Below, piece by piece: positions 17,459-26,251 of a DNA stretch of 64,000 nucleotides. The notes beneath the pieces were generated by a model. It was not told the DNA's origin. It made no database searches and was given only the letters and a program-made list of their open reading frames with translations. Every line of letters begins with the position of its first letter. Position 1 is the first letter of the stretch. Source of the stretch: Hyphomicrobiales bacterium (GTDB taxonomy: Bacteria; Pseudomonadota; Alphaproteobacteria; Rhizobiales; Beijerinckiaceae); contig JAFLCX010000004.1 of assembly GCA_017302635.1 (NCBI GenBank), positions 44,694 to 108,693 on the forward strand, read 5' to 3'. Position numbers and translations under genes: made by a program.

Positions 17459-19045
17459 ATGTCAGGATCTTCGATCGGTGCTTTTGCACCAAAGACGCTG
17501 GGTTTGAACCGCAGCTTCAACATCGCGCAAAACGCGCTGAAACGCATTGCAAGCGGCAAGGCGATCACCAATCCCGCCAATCCGCAGGTCATGCTGGCAC
17601 GGACAGCGCTGAACCGGATTGCCGGTCTTGATCTCGGCAACAATCGCGTGACGACGCAGCTCAGGGCCGCGAACGTGACGAATGCCATGCTTCAGCACGT
17701 GCAATCCTTGATCCAGCAGATGCAGGGCCTCGCGCATCAGGCGATGAACGCCTCCCCGGTTGCTACTCCGGTTGCCGCTGCCGGAGCCCCGGCCGCTCCG
17801 GCTGCGCCATCCGGTGCTGTGGGGGCGTTCCCCACCGCCAATATCGGGCGCGATACCATTGTGCAGGGCGCGGGTGCCGGGATGGTTCTTTCCATCACCT
17901 CGGATAGCGGCCAGAGCTTTCAGTATGTGTTTTCCGGACCCACAAACTCCACGACCTGGGGTCAGGTGGCGGATGCGTTCAACGCCGCGAATATCGGTGT
18001 GACCTTCCGTTTCGATACCGCCAACCCGGCCTCGCCGCGCATGTCGATCGAGGCGACGGATGGCAGCACCGGATTCCGGATCAACGCCAATTCCGGCCGG
18101 GAGATTGTCAACGATCTCGCAGGCATCCACTCGGCCTATGACGGCGCTTACAACAACACGCTTTTTCACTCGAATGGCGGGTCGCTGAGCAATTTCGTGG
18201 CACCCACAGGCGCGCAGGGCATGACCTTCGGCCGAGGCGGCCATGCCGAGACAGTCCGTTTTGTCGCCACGCCGTCTGCGGGTTCGTCCGTCACCTTCAC
18301 CGGCAGTGATGGCGTGACGCGGACTTGGACGGCGCAGGCGGGCGACAACTCAAGCAGCATGGCCAATGCCATCAACGCGATGGGCGGTTCGGTGATTGCC
18401 GAGCACAACTGGCAGGGCGAAATCCGCCTGCGCGATCGTGACGGCGCGATCACGATCAGCAGCGGCACGGGTGATTTCAACCCCGCTGGCGGCGTGACCC
18501 GGTTCGAGACCTATGCGCCGCCGGTCGGAAGCCCGGCCCCTGCTCCGGGGCTGGCCCCTGCTCCCGCTGCGCCTCCGCCACCTGCCGCGTCGGCAGCGAG
18601 CCCGGTGGCAGCCGGGCTGGGCCAGCAATTCGATACGCTGAAGGCTGACCTTGCCTCGCTGCTCAACAGCTCCGGCATGCTCGGCGGACCGGCGAGCCAG
18701 ATGATCGCCAACCTCCGCACGACGCTCTCGGGCATCCCATCCGGCTCAAACTGGGGCGCGGGTGTCGATCCGGCTCGGGCCCTGGCTTCCGTTCGGAGCC
18801 TCGGCGACATGGTGCTGGAGACTTCGGCGCAGGTGGACCTGCAGACCAGCCGGCTGGCGGGCCTCCAGAAATCCGCTCAGGCTTTCGGCGGCGATCTCAA
18901 GGCCTTCGCCGATGGCGCTCTGGCGGCTGATCTCACAGGTGATAGCGCGACGGCCGCTGCAGCTCAGTTGCAGGCCCAGATCGCGGCGAAGGTCACGGGC
19001 CTCGGCGCGCAGCGCGCGAAACAACTCCTGCGCCTGCTCGGCTGA
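17459..19045 (+). CDS. Orphan flagellin-like (FliC/FlgL-type) structural protein
   Basis: This 528-residue protein has no signal peptide and flagellin-like ends. The N-terminus LNRSFNIAQNALKRIASGKA, then ANVTNAMLQHVQSLIQQMQG, follows the flagellin D0/D1 coiled-coil pattern (..L..SLN..Q..L.RL.SG). The C-terminus has QVDLQTSRLAGLQKSAQAFG and AQLQAQIAAKVTGLGAQRAK then LLRLLG, matching the returning D1/D0 helices. Between them are Ala/Pro-rich linkers (residues about 102-120 and 355-385) and two similar beta-rich segments. Each segment carries a T-x-N-A-x-N-A type block (QVADAFNAANIGVTFRF; MANAINAMGGSVIAEH), reminiscent of flagellin hook IN motifs. No flagellar genes are nearby. The start could also be 17447; 17459 follows GGGGCAAGAA. 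Confidence 0.7.
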   Translation: MSGSSIGAFAPKTLGLNRSFNIAQNALKRIASGKAITNPANPQVMLARTALNRIAGLDLGNNRVTTQLRAANVTNAMLQHVQSLIQQMQGLAHQAMNASPVATPVAAAGAPAAPAAPSGAVGAFPTANIGRDTIVQGAGAGMVLSITSDSGQSFQYVFSGPTNSTTWGQVADAFNAANIGVTFRFDTANPASPRMSIEATDGSTGFRINANSGREIVNDLAGIHSAYDGAYNNTLFHSNGGSLSNFVAPTGAQGMTFGRGGHAETVRFVATPSAGSSVTFTGSDGVTRTWTAQAGDNSSSMANAINAMGGSVIAEHNWQGEIRLRDRDGAITISSGTGDFNPAGGVTRFETYAPPVGSPAPAPGLAPAPAAPPPPAASAASPVAAGLGQQFDTLKADLASLLNSSGMLGGPASQMIANLRTTLSGIPSGSNWGAGVDPARALASVRSLGDMVLETSAQVDLQTSRLAGLQKSAQAFGGDLKAFADGALAADLTGDSATAAAAQLQAQIAAKVTGLGAQRAKQLLRLLG

Positions 19046-19068
19046 TCGTCCTCGATCGGCGGCGCAAG

Positions 19069-19094
19069 ACCCGGCTTCGCCCATGAAGCCGGGT
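19069..19094 (+). terminator. Terminator hairpin after the flagellin-like gene
   Basis: A perfect 10-bp inverted repeat (ACCCGGCTTC / GAAGCCGGGT) with a 6-nt loop begins 23 bp after the stop codon. Only a weak T-rich tract follows (ATTCCGTTT). It probably ends the flagellin-like transcript before the convergent tRNA-Glu gene. Confidence 0.6.
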
Positions 19095-19168
19095 ATTCCG
19101 TTTGCGGAGCGCGACATGGCCCGGACGAATAGGGGCAGCGCGCGAAGCGACCTGGCGTGAGAAAAAAG

Positions 19169-19243
19169 TGGCGCGCCCTGCGGGAATCGAACCCGCCTTT
19201 ACAACGTGAAAGGCTGTCGTCCTAACCGATAGACGAAGGGCGC
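19169..19243 (-). tRNA. tRNA-Glu (UUC)
   Basis: On the minus strand the sequence folds as a tRNA. The acceptor stem is GCGCCCT / AGGGCGC, and the D arm contains TCTATCGGTTAGGA. The anticodon stem ACAGC/GTTGT holds loop CTTTCAC (anticodon TTC), and the T arm is GCGGG TTCGATT CCCGC. The 3' CCA is encoded at 19169-19171. Anticodon loop and D arm match bacterial tRNA-Glu. Confidence 0.95.
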
Positions 19244-19424
19244 GTCGGGGGTTCCTCTAGCGAGGTTCGCTGCGTGGAGCAAGCGGGGGCCGATAAGTTT
19301 TTCGCCGACAGTGAAAAATCTGCAAGTCCCGGGCCACGCGCGTTTTGCGCTTGCCCGCCGAATGGGCGCATGCTCATCAGAAAGGCGCGCAGCCACGAGC
19401 ATTCCCGGAACAAGAATCACGTCC

Positions 19425-20324
19425 ATGCCTGAAATGAAAGCCGCTCCTCTCGCGGGCCCCGATCGCATCATGGCCGGGATCGGCCTGATGCTCGCGGCAA
19501 TGTTTGCCTTTTCTATCAATGATGTGATGGGCAAATGGCTGGTCGCGACCTATGGCGTGGCGCAATTGCTGCTGATCCGCTCTTTTGCGGCTGCCTTGAT
19601 GCTCGCGCCCGCGATCCATCGCACCGGCTGGCGCACGATTGTGTTTCAGGAGCGCCCTTGGCTCCATGTCGCGCGCGCGATCTGCTCGACAGCGGAGGTC
19701 GCGTTTTTCTATTGGGCGGTGATTTACCTGCCGCTTGCCGATGCCGTGGCTTTCTACCTCGCCTGCCCGATTTTCGTGACCTTGTTCGCGATCGTCTTCC
19801 TGAAGGAAAAAGTGGGATGGCGGCGCTGGCTTGCGATTGTCGTGGGCTTCATCGGGGTGCTGATTGCGGTCAACCCGACCGGCGCCGGCATCGGGTGGCC
19901 GGCTTTGATCGCGATTTCCGGCACCATCCTGTTCGCGGGGTTGAACATTCTCACACGCAAGCTGGCGGGAGCGAATGAGGTCGCTCTGGTGACGTGGCAG
20001 GTGGCGAGCGCCCTGCTGTTCGGCCTTGTCGTGGCGCCATTTCGCTGGGTCCAGCCCAGCCTGTTCGATTTCGCATGCCTGAGCCTGCTCGGCATCGTCG
20101 CAACTCTGGCGCATATGGGCGTCAACCGCTCTTTGAAATACGCGCCCGCGGCGGTTGTGGTGCCCTACCAGTATACGCTGATCGTCTGGGCGGTTGTTCT
20201 CGGCTTCCTGTTTTTCGGCGATGTGCCGAAACTGCATGTGTTGATCGGATCGGCGGTCATCGTCGCGGCGGGGCTATACATTTTCATGCGTGAGCAGGCC
20301 CGGGCGCGCGAAAAAGTCAGCTGA
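19425..20324 (+). CDS. DMT-superfamily (EamA) transporter
   Basis: This 299-residue inner-membrane protein has ten predicted helices in two EamA repeats. The first repeat starts GIGLMLAAMFAFSINDVMGK, and the second has WPALIAISGTILFAGLNILT. The end of the second repeat, LHVLIGSAVIVAAGLYIFMR, is characteristic. Relatives export amino acids, nucleosides or other metabolites; RhaT/S-adenosylmethionine-type carriers in alphaproteobacteria look similar. Substrate cannot be read from sequence. I chose the ATG at 19425 so that the first helix begins at about residue 17; earlier in-frame starts back to 19311 add a non-hydrophobic leader. It overlaps the convergent recJ gene by 8 bp. Confidence 0.88.
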   Translation: MPEMKAAPLAGPDRIMAGIGLMLAAMFAFSINDVMGKWLVATYGVAQLLLIRSFAAALMLAPAIHRTGWRTIVFQERPWLHVARAICSTAEVAFFYWAVIYLPLADAVAFYLACPIFVTLFAIVFLKEKVGWRRWLAIVVGFIGVLIAVNPTGAGIGWPALIAISGTILFAGLNILTRKLAGANEVALVTWQVASALLFGLVVAPFRWVQPSLFDFACLSLLGIVATLAHMGVNRSLKYAPAAVVVPYQYTLIVWAVVLGFLFFGDVPKLHVLIGSAVIVAAGLYIFMREQARAREKVS

Positions 20325-22095
20325 CGCGGGCGATATCCATCACGCGGAAGCTCACCTTGGTGCGCCCGCCCCAATGGTCGAGGCTCGCCGTGCCCGCGAG
20401 ATGAACGGTTTCCCCCCGCGCTGCCAGAAGCGCTTCACCCAGTGGCTTGCCACCTGCGCGGAACGCCATTGCCTCGAGCCGGGCACCGCCGGAGCTTAGC
20501 AGCACCGCCTTGATATGCCCGCCCTTGAGTTCCATGACATCGGCGAGGCGATGCGCGGGCAGTGCGAAAACCGGCTCGGGATTACCCTGCCCGAAGGGAC
20601 CCGCCTTCGCCATCGTCGTCACGAAATCCGGTGTGAGACTCTCGGCCGAAAGCGCGGCATCGATGAGAAGCGTATCGTCCGCACGGGCGAGCCGGGCCGC
20701 TTCGCCCAGTGTCGTTTCAAGAAACTCAGCGAAGGCTGCAACGCCGCCCGGCGGCAAGGTGACGCCGGCCGCCATGAGGTGACCGCCACCCTTGATCGCC
20801 AGACCGGCCTCGACCGCCGCACGCACCCCCGCGCCGAGATCGACACCCGCCATCGAGCGGCCGGAGCCTGTGAGCGCGCCTTCATTGGCCGCAATCGCGA
20901 AGGCAGGACGGCGGAAACGCTCTTTCAGGCGCCCGGCAATGATGCCGACGATGCCGGGATGCCAACCCTCGCCCGCGACGACCAGAATATCGCGGTCCTG
21001 CTCCTGCATCCCGAGTTGTTGAAGCGCCTGCGCTTCGGCTTCCATCAGCATGGCTTCTTCCACCGCCTGCCTCTCGCGATTGAGGCCATCGAGTGTCTCG
21101 GCGATTCGGCGGGCCTCATGCGGGTTCTCGGCGAGCAGGAGGCGCGCGCCGAGGGCGGCATCACCGATCCGCCCGCCGGCATTGATGCGCGGGCCAATCA
21201 GATAGCCGAGATGCCAGGCCTCTGGCGCGGCATCGAGGCGCGCGACATCGGCCAGAGCGGCAAGACCGGGGCGCTCGCGCTGGCGCATGATTTTCAGCCC
21301 CTGCGCGACGTAAGCTCGGTTGAGCCCGGTGAGCGGCACGACATCAGCGATGGTCGCCAAGGCGACGAGATCGAGCATCGCGATCAGATCCGGCAATGTC
21401 TGCCCTTCGCTCCGCAGCGCCCGGTTCAGGCCCGCGAGCAGGAGAAACACCACGCCCGCCGCGCACAGATGCCCGAGGCCGGAGAGATCATCCTGCCGAT
21501 TCGGATTCACCAACGCGTCGATGGCGGGGAGTTCCACGGGCGCCTGATGGTGATCGAGCACGATCACATCCATGCCGAGCGCCTTGGCTTCGCCCAGCGG
21601 CCCATGACCGGACGTGCCGCAATCGACGCAAACGAGGAGGCTCGCGCCCTCGACTTTGAGGCCGCGAATGGCCTCGCTGTTCGGGCCGTAACCTTCGGTC
21701 AGCCGATCCGGGATATGGATAAGCGGGCGCAGGCCAAAGACGCGCAGATAGCCCGCGAGCAAGGCCGCGGAACAGGCCCCGTCGACATCATAATCCCCGA
21801 AAATGGCGATGCTCTCGCGGGCACGGATCGCCTGCGCCAGCCGTGCGATGGCCCTGTCGGCATCAACCATCACCGACGGATCAGGCATCGCATTCTTGAG
21901 GCGCGGCTCAAGGAAATCCGCCGTATTCGTCACTTCTACACCGCGCCCGGCCAGGATGCGCGCGAGCGTGTTCGAAAGCCCATGCGTACCGGCAATCGCC
22001 TCGGCGCGCCGCGCACCTTCCGCATCGAGCCGATCAGCCCAGCGACGCTGCAAGGCCGAGCGGCCGACTTTCAGGAAAGGTGGTTTCGCGATCAC
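20317..22095 (-). CDS. recJ: Single-stranded-DNA-specific exonuclease RecJ
   Basis: This 592-residue protein is the 5'-3' single-strand exonuclease of recombination and mismatch repair. DHH-family motifs appear in order: IAIFGDYDVDGACSAALLAG (metal-binding DxD), VIVLDHHQAPVELP (DHH), GLGHLCAAGVVFLLL and GPRINAGGRIGDAALGA. The DHHA1 block AIKGGGHLMAAGVTLPPGG comes next, and the C-terminal OB-like domain follows. Length fits the family (about 570-610). The start is a GTG at 22095 inside the GTGA overlap with the upstream GNAT gene. The longer ORF to 22422 only reads antisense-like residues through that gene. Overlap shows translational coupling to the acetyltransferase. Confidence 0.95.
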   Translation of the reverse strand: MIAKPPFLKVGRSALQRRWADRLDAEGARRAEAIAGTHGLSNTLARILAGRGVEVTNTADFLEPRLKNAMPDPSVMVDADRAIARLAQAIRARESIAIFGDYDVDGACSAALLAGYLRVFGLRPLIHIPDRLTEGYGPNSEAIRGLKVEGASLLVCVDCGTSGHGPLGEAKALGMDVIVLDHHQAPVELPAIDALVNPNRQDDLSGLGHLCAAGVVFLLLAGLNRALRSEGQTLPDLIAMLDLVALATIADVVPLTGLNRAYVAQGLKIMRQRERPGLAALADVARLDAAPEAWHLGYLIGPRINAGGRIGDAALGARLLLAENPHEARRIAETLDGLNRERQAVEEAMLMEAEAQALQQLGMQEQDRDILVVAGEGWHPGIVGIIAGRLKERFRRPAFAIAANEGALTGSGRSMAGVDLGAGVRAAVEAGLAIKGGGHLMAAGVTLPPGGVAAFAEFLETTLGEAARLARADDTLLIDAALSAESLTPDFVTTMAKAGPFGQGNPEPVFALPAHRLADVMELKGGHIKAVLLSSGGARLEAMAFRAGGKPLGEALLAARGETVHLAGTASLDHWGGRTKVSFRVMDIARVS

Positions 22096-22535
22096 AGATT
22101 GTGACGATAGACGATGAAGCCGGAGCGCTCGGCCACCTTGTTGTAAAGCACCTGCGCCTCGGCGTTGGTTTCGTGCGTGTGCCAGTAGACGCGCGCCCAG
22201 CCCCTTTCCGCGCCGATTGCATAAACGTGCTCGATCAGGGCACGGCCCACGCCCTTGCCACGCGCTCCCGGCACGGTGAAGAGGTCCTGAAGGTAGCAGA
22301 CGTCCTGAAGCAGCGATGTGTTGGCGTGAGGGAAGAAATGCACGATGCCAAGCAGCTTCTCGCCTTCGAACGCGCCATGCGCTTCCACCACATGGGCTTT
22401 GTCCATAAAGCGCCGCCAGCATTCGGCCATCACCTCTGCCGGCATTTCGCGCTTGTAGAAGGCGAGGTAGCCCGTGAAGAGCGGCTCCCAGGCAGAGCGA
22501 TCAGCGGGCTCAAGCGGGCGGATAGTGAGCGGCAT
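22092..22535 (-). CDS. GNAT family N-acetyltransferase
   Basis: This 147-residue GNAT protein has the acetyl-CoA binding motif in LFTVPGARGKGVGRALIEHV (R-G-K-G-V-G) near residue 90. The late beta-bulge and helix region HETNAEAQVLYNKVAERSGF follows. Relatives of this size modify small amines or protein N-termini. No substrate can be assigned. Its stop codon overlaps the GTG start of recJ by 4 bp, so it lies in the same transcript, although a functional link to DNA repair is not implied. Upstream is a 155-bp gap with a family A palindromic repeat. Confidence 0.88.
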   Translation of the reverse strand: MPLTIRPLEPADRSAWEPLFTGYLAFYKREMPAEVMAECWRRFMDKAHVVEAHGAFEGEKLLGIVHFFPHANTSLLQDVCYLQDLFTVPGARGKGVGRALIEHVYAIGAERGWARVYWHTHETNAEAQVLYNKVAERSGFIVYRHNL

Positions 22536-22552
22536 GGTCAGTCTCGTGCTTT

Positions 22553-22633
22553 GTCGTCACCGGGCTTGATCCGGTGATCCAGACGATGACGAGGCATAGA
22601 AGGCTGGATGGCCGGGTCAAGCCCGGCCGTGAC
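22553..22633. repeat. Palindromic intergenic repeat, family A (copy 2)
   Basis: It consists of GTCGTCACCGGGCTTGAT and CCGGTGATCCAGA, then GGATGGCCGGGTCAAGCCCGGCCGTGAC. The architecture and most bases equal the copy at 14829-14907. It lies between glpX and the GNAT gene and can fold as two adjacent hairpins. Confidence 0.75.
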
Positions 22634-22690
22634 AAAAGAACCGGAATGCCACGTCGGGCTAACGCCTTCCTCGCAAAGACGCTGGAGTCC

Positions 22691-23683
22691 TCAATCGAGG
22701 TGGAACTTCTCCAGCTCCCGGTGCTCGCCCTTGATGCGACGCACGGTACCGGTGAGCGAGCGGTAGACGATCGTTTCCGTCTCGATGATATCGCCCTTGA
22801 AGGCCACGCCCTTGAGGAGCGCGCCATCGGTGACGCCGGTGGCCGCGACCACGACATCGCCCGAGGCGAGTTCGTTGAGGTCGTACTTCTTCTTCGGGTC
22901 CTTCACACCCATCGTCGCCGCGCGCGCGACCTTCTCGGGCGTATCGAGGATGAGGCGACCCTGCATCTGCCCGCCGACACAACGCAGCGCACCCGCGGCG
23001 AGCACGCCTTCCGGCGCACCACCGATGCCGAGATAAATGTCGATGCCTGTCGCCGGTTCGGCACATTGGATGACACCCACCACGTCACCGTCGGTGATCA
23101 GGCGGATCGAGCAGCCGATCTTGCGCAGCTTCGCGATGAGGTCAGCATGGCGCGGGCGATCCATCACGAGGGCCGTGATTTCATGCGGCTTGACGCCCTT
23201 AGCCTTGGCGAGGGCTGCGATATTCGCTTCGACCGGCGCATCGAGATCGACAATCCCCTTGGGGTAACCGGGACCGATCGCGATCTTGTCCATGTAGACA
23301 TCCGGCGCGTAGAGCAGCGTTCCCGCCTGCGCCATCGCCATCACGGCGATCGAGCCCGGCATATCCTTGGCGCAGAGCGTTGTGCCCTCGAGCGGATCAA
23401 CCGCGATGTCGACCTTCGGGCCCTTTTTGGTGCCGACCTTCTCGCCGATATAGAGCATCGGGGCTTCGTCGCGCTCGCCCTCGCCGATGACGATCTCGCC
23501 GTCGATGGGGAGCTTGTTGAGTTCGCGCCGCATGGCATCAACGGCAGCCTGATCGGCCGCCTTCTCATCGCCCCGCCCGCGCAGCTTGGCGGAGGCAACC
23601 GCCGCACGCTCGGTGACGCGCACGAGTTCCATCGTGAGGATGCGTTCGATGATCTTGTCTTCAGTGACAACGAGGTCGGTCAT
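22691..23683 (-). CDS. glpX: Class II fructose-1,6-bisphosphatase
   Basis: This 330-residue GlpX-type phosphatase dephosphorylates fructose-1,6-bisphosphate in gluconeogenesis or the Calvin cycle; some homologues also use sedoheptulose bisphosphate. Conserved pieces include IDGEIVIGEGERDEAPML (metal ligands), DIAVDPLEGTTLCAKDMPGS, the class II form of the Li-sensitive phosphatase motif, and IYLGIGGAPEGVLAAGALRC. Length is typical. It lies downstream of hom on the same strand, an order I recall as common in Hyphomicrobiales. The 82-bp gap may hold its own promoter. Confidence 0.95.
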   Translation of the reverse strand: MTDLVVTEDKIIERILTMELVRVTERAAVASAKLRGRGDEKAADQAAVDAMRRELNKLPIDGEIVIGEGERDEAPMLYIGEKVGTKKGPKVDIAVDPLEGTTLCAKDMPGSIAVMAMAQAGTLLYAPDVYMDKIAIGPGYPKGIVDLDAPVEANIAALAKAKGVKPHEITALVMDRPRHADLIAKLRKIGCSIRLITDGDVVGVIQCAEPATGIDIYLGIGGAPEGVLAAGALRCVGGQMQGRLILDTPEKVARAATMGVKDPKKKYDLNELASGDVVVAATGVTDGALLKGVAFKGDIIETETIVYRSLTGTVRRIKGEHRELEKFHLD

Positions 23684-23765
23684 GGCGGGCTTCTTTTTCG
23701 TTGGGGGCTTTGATGGGAGCGGCGTGTAGCAGTTTTGCGCATGAAGGTCATCCGCCGCCGCGACA

Positions 23766-25067
23766 TCACCTCTCGATGCGGATCACCTGCGGCGGACCGT
23801 CGAGCACGCCTTCCTCGGCGATGGCAGCGACGGCGTCACGCACGCGCAGTTCGGTGGTGGCATAGGTGATGAGGATCACCGGGACCGCGCCCGAGGCGCT
23901 GCGCGGCGTTCCCCTGCCCTTCTGCAGGATGGACTCGAGGCTGATGCCGCGCTCGGCCATGCGGCTCGCGATCGTCGCGGCGGCTCCGGGGCGATCGAGC
24001 ACCTGAAGGCGCACATAATATCCGCCCTCATGCTGCTGCATCGGCGCGCGGATGGGCTTGGCGAGCGCGCCCGAAGGTCGCCCGAAAGTCTTCACGCGGT
24101 TGCCGCGCGCGAGATCGACGACATCGCCCACCACTGCGGAAGCCGTGGCGCCTCCACCCGCACCGGGGCCGACCAGTGTGATCAGCCCCACGGGCTGCGC
24201 CTGGATTTCAACCGCGTTCGTGACACCCATCACGCCGGCAAGCTGGCTGGTGCGCGGCACGAAGGTGGGATGAACGCGCTGCTCTACGCCCTGCGACGTG
24301 CGCTCGGCCACGCCGAGCAGCTTGATACGGAAACCGAGTTCCTCGGCCATGGAGAGGTCGAGCGGCGTGACATTCGAGATGCCTTCCACATAAACCGCAT
24401 CGCCATCCACCTCGGTGCCGAAGGCGAGCGCGGTGAGGAGCGCGAGCTTATGCGCGGTGTCGTAACCTTCAACATCGAAGGTCGGGTCCGCTTCGGCGTA
24501 ACCGAGGTCCTGCGCGGCCTTGAGGCATGCGGCGAAATCAAGACCCTCCGCCTCCATGCGGCTCAGGATGTAATTGCAGGTGCCGTTGAGAATCCCCGAT
24601 ACGCGGGTGATCTCGTTGCCGACGAGCGCCTCGCGCAGGGCCTTGATCACCGGAATGCCGCCGGCCGCCGCTGCCTCGAAGGCGATGGTGGCGCCGCGTT
24701 GCTCGGCGAGACGCGCCAGCGTGCTGCCATGCGAGGCGAGCAGCGCCTTGTTGGCGGTGACAACCGATTTTCCGGCTTTCAGCGCGGCCTCCACGAGGTC
24801 TTTGGCCGAGCCTTCCGAACCACCCATCAGCTCGATGACGCAATCCACCTCTGGATCGAGCGCCAGAGCCACCGGGTCGTCATGCCAGCGGTAAGACGAG
24901 AGATCGATGCCGCGATCACGCCCTTTCGAGCGTGCGGAAACCGCCACGACACGGATAGGACGGCCGGCGCGCTCGGCGAGTTCATTGGCGGCGCTGGTGA
25001 GAATCTTGATCGTTGCGGCCCCCACCGTGCCAAGACCTGCCACCCCGATCTTCAACGCATCCGGCAT
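23766..25067 (-). CDS. hom: Homoserine dehydrogenase
   Basis: This 433-residue enzyme reduces aspartate semialdehyde to homoserine for threonine and methionine synthesis. The N-terminal Rossmann motif is KIGVAGLGTVGAATIKIL. The catalytic domain contains GGIPVIKALREALVGNEITR and ILNGTCNYILSRMEAEG, then AQDLGYAEADPTFDVEGYDT. A C-terminal ACT domain (VRLQVLDRPGAAATIASRMA) probably senses threonine. I prefer the ATG at 25067 with GGGGGCGG upstream; a GTG at 25079 is also in frame. Homoserine made here would feed the two O-acetylhomoserine sulfhydrylases at 43.9-46.5 kb. Confidence 0.95.
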   Translation of the reverse strand: MPDALKIGVAGLGTVGAATIKILTSAANELAERAGRPIRVVAVSARSKGRDRGIDLSSYRWHDDPVALALDPEVDCVIELMGGSEGSAKDLVEAALKAGKSVVTANKALLASHGSTLARLAEQRGATIAFEAAAAGGIPVIKALREALVGNEITRVSGILNGTCNYILSRMEAEGLDFAACLKAAQDLGYAEADPTFDVEGYDTAHKLALLTALAFGTEVDGDAVYVEGISNVTPLDLSMAEELGFRIKLLGVAERTSQGVEQRVHPTFVPRTSQLAGVMGVTNAVEIQAQPVGLITLVGPGAGGGATASAVVGDVVDLARGNRVKTFGRPSGALAKPIRAPMQQHEGGYYVRLQVLDRPGAAATIASRMAERGISLESILQKGRGTPRSASGAVPVILITYATTELRVRDAVAAIAEEGVLDGPPQVIRIER

Positions 25068-25102
25068 ATCCGCCCCCACCCCTTCGATTCCAGTTGAAGG
25101 GT

Positions 25103-25162
25103 GCTCTAGAGCATTTTCACACGAAGTGGAAACCGGTTCGCGTGCAGAAAATGCGAGAAAAC
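25103..25162. repeat. Palindromic intergenic repeat, family B (copy 1)
   Basis: GCTCTAGAGCATTTTCACAC, then GAAGTGGAAACCGGTTCGCG and TGCAGAAAATGCGAGAAAA. The arms GCATTTTC (25111-25118) and GAAAATGC (25147-25154) pair. A related copy lies at 46479-46526. This is the widespread rhizobial 'agagcattttc...aaccggttcg...gaaaatgc' element. It separates hom from the reductase gene upstream. Confidence 0.75.
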
Positions 25163-25204
25163 ATGGATATAGAGAGGGCGAATGGCCGGAGGAGAAGGCC
25201 GCGC

Positions 25205-26179
25205 CTACACCATCCGCAGCACGATGTTGCCAGTCTTGTGCCCCTCATCCAACAGGCGATGCGCCTCGCGAGCCTGATCAAGCGGAAAGCACGCGCCGAT
25301 CACCGGACGAAACCGGCCAGCAACAGCGAGATCGGCCAGTTCTTGCAGGTCTTCCGATTTTTCGGCAACGACTCCGGCGCGAACCTTCTTCCCGCTCATC
25401 AGATTGATGACGGGCATCGCGAGATATTGTGGCATGCCGGCCACCACGAGGCCGAGGCGCCCCCCGGCTTTCAGCGCATCGCGGCACCCCGCATGATCAA
25501 GATTGCCGAAGCAATCGAGAATGGCATCGTATTGCGCGGTCGTGCCGGGCACGGTGTCACGCGTATAATCGACAGCGTGATCCGCCCCGAGCGACAGGAC
25601 GAGATTGTGTTTCGCTCCGCTCGCGACCGCCGTTACTTCAAGGCCCATCGCCTTCGCGATCTGGATCGCGGCACTGCCCACCGCTCCGCCCGCGCCGTTG
25701 ATCAGCACGTGCTCGCCGGGCTGAAGTTTCAGCAGATCACGCAGATAAAAAAGGGCGGTCGTGCCACCGAAAACCAGCGAAGCCGCCTCTTCAAAGGAGA
25801 GGTGCGCGGGCTTCATGACCATCGCGGCATTCTCGGGTAGAGTGCGATATTCGGCATGGCAGCCCAAGGCAGCGCCCACATTGGCGATGATGGGATCGCC
25901 GACCTTAAAACGCGTCACACCTTCGCCGACCTCCTCGACAACGCCCGCGAGATCGGTTCCGAGAACCGGCCTTTTCAGCCGTGACCAGCCGAACATGAGG
26001 CGAACCGGAAGGCTGAAACCTGTCGGCACATCGAGCGAGCGGATGCGCCGGTCAGCCGCGGAAACGGTCGCGGCATGAATGCGGATCAGCAATTCACCGG
26101 GCCCGGGCTCGGGCTTCGGTGCCTTCTCGATTGTCACAACATCCGAGGAGCCATAGGTCCGGCAGAACACAGCGAGCAT
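25205..26179 (-). CDS. Medium-chain NAD(P)-dependent oxidoreductase (quinone-reductase type)
   Basis: This 324-residue MDR-family protein has an N-terminal GroES-like domain (PGPGELLIRIHAATVSAADR; RPVLGTDLAGVVEEVGEGV). A Rossmann domain follows with GEHVLINGAGGAVGSAAIQI, whose GAGGAVGS loop favours NADPH. The structural zinc cysteines of alcohol dehydrogenases are absent, so it is closer to quinone reductases or enone reductases. The substrate is unknown. The start at 26179 (MLAVFCRTYGSSD) places the usual short leader before the GroES fold. It breaks the otherwise standard aminotransferase-hom order, so it is probably a later insertion with the next three genes. Confidence 0.85.
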   Translation of the reverse strand: MLAVFCRTYGSSDVVTIEKAPKPEPGPGELLIRIHAATVSAADRRIRSLDVPTGFSLPVRLMFGWSRLKRPVLGTDLAGVVEEVGEGVTRFKVGDPIIANVGAALGCHAEYRTLPENAAMVMKPAHLSFEEAASLVFGGTTALFYLRDLLKLQPGEHVLINGAGGAVGSAAIQIAKAMGLEVTAVASGAKHNLVLSLGADHAVDYTRDTVPGTTAQYDAILDCFGNLDHAGCRDALKAGGRLGLVVAGMPQYLAMPVINLMSGKKVRAGVVAEKSEDLQELADLAVAGRFRPVIGACFPLDQAREAHRLLDEGHKTGNIVLRMV

Positions 26180-26251
26180 GACGTGCAAATCCTCGGACGC
26201 GAAAGGCAAGGAGGTGTGGTTTAGTGATAAACCATCTCCCTGTCACCCCGC

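Noticed and set aside
20515..22104. 529-codon plus-strand ORF
   Set aside because: Antisense frame of recJ; recJ motifs on the minus strand are unmistakable.
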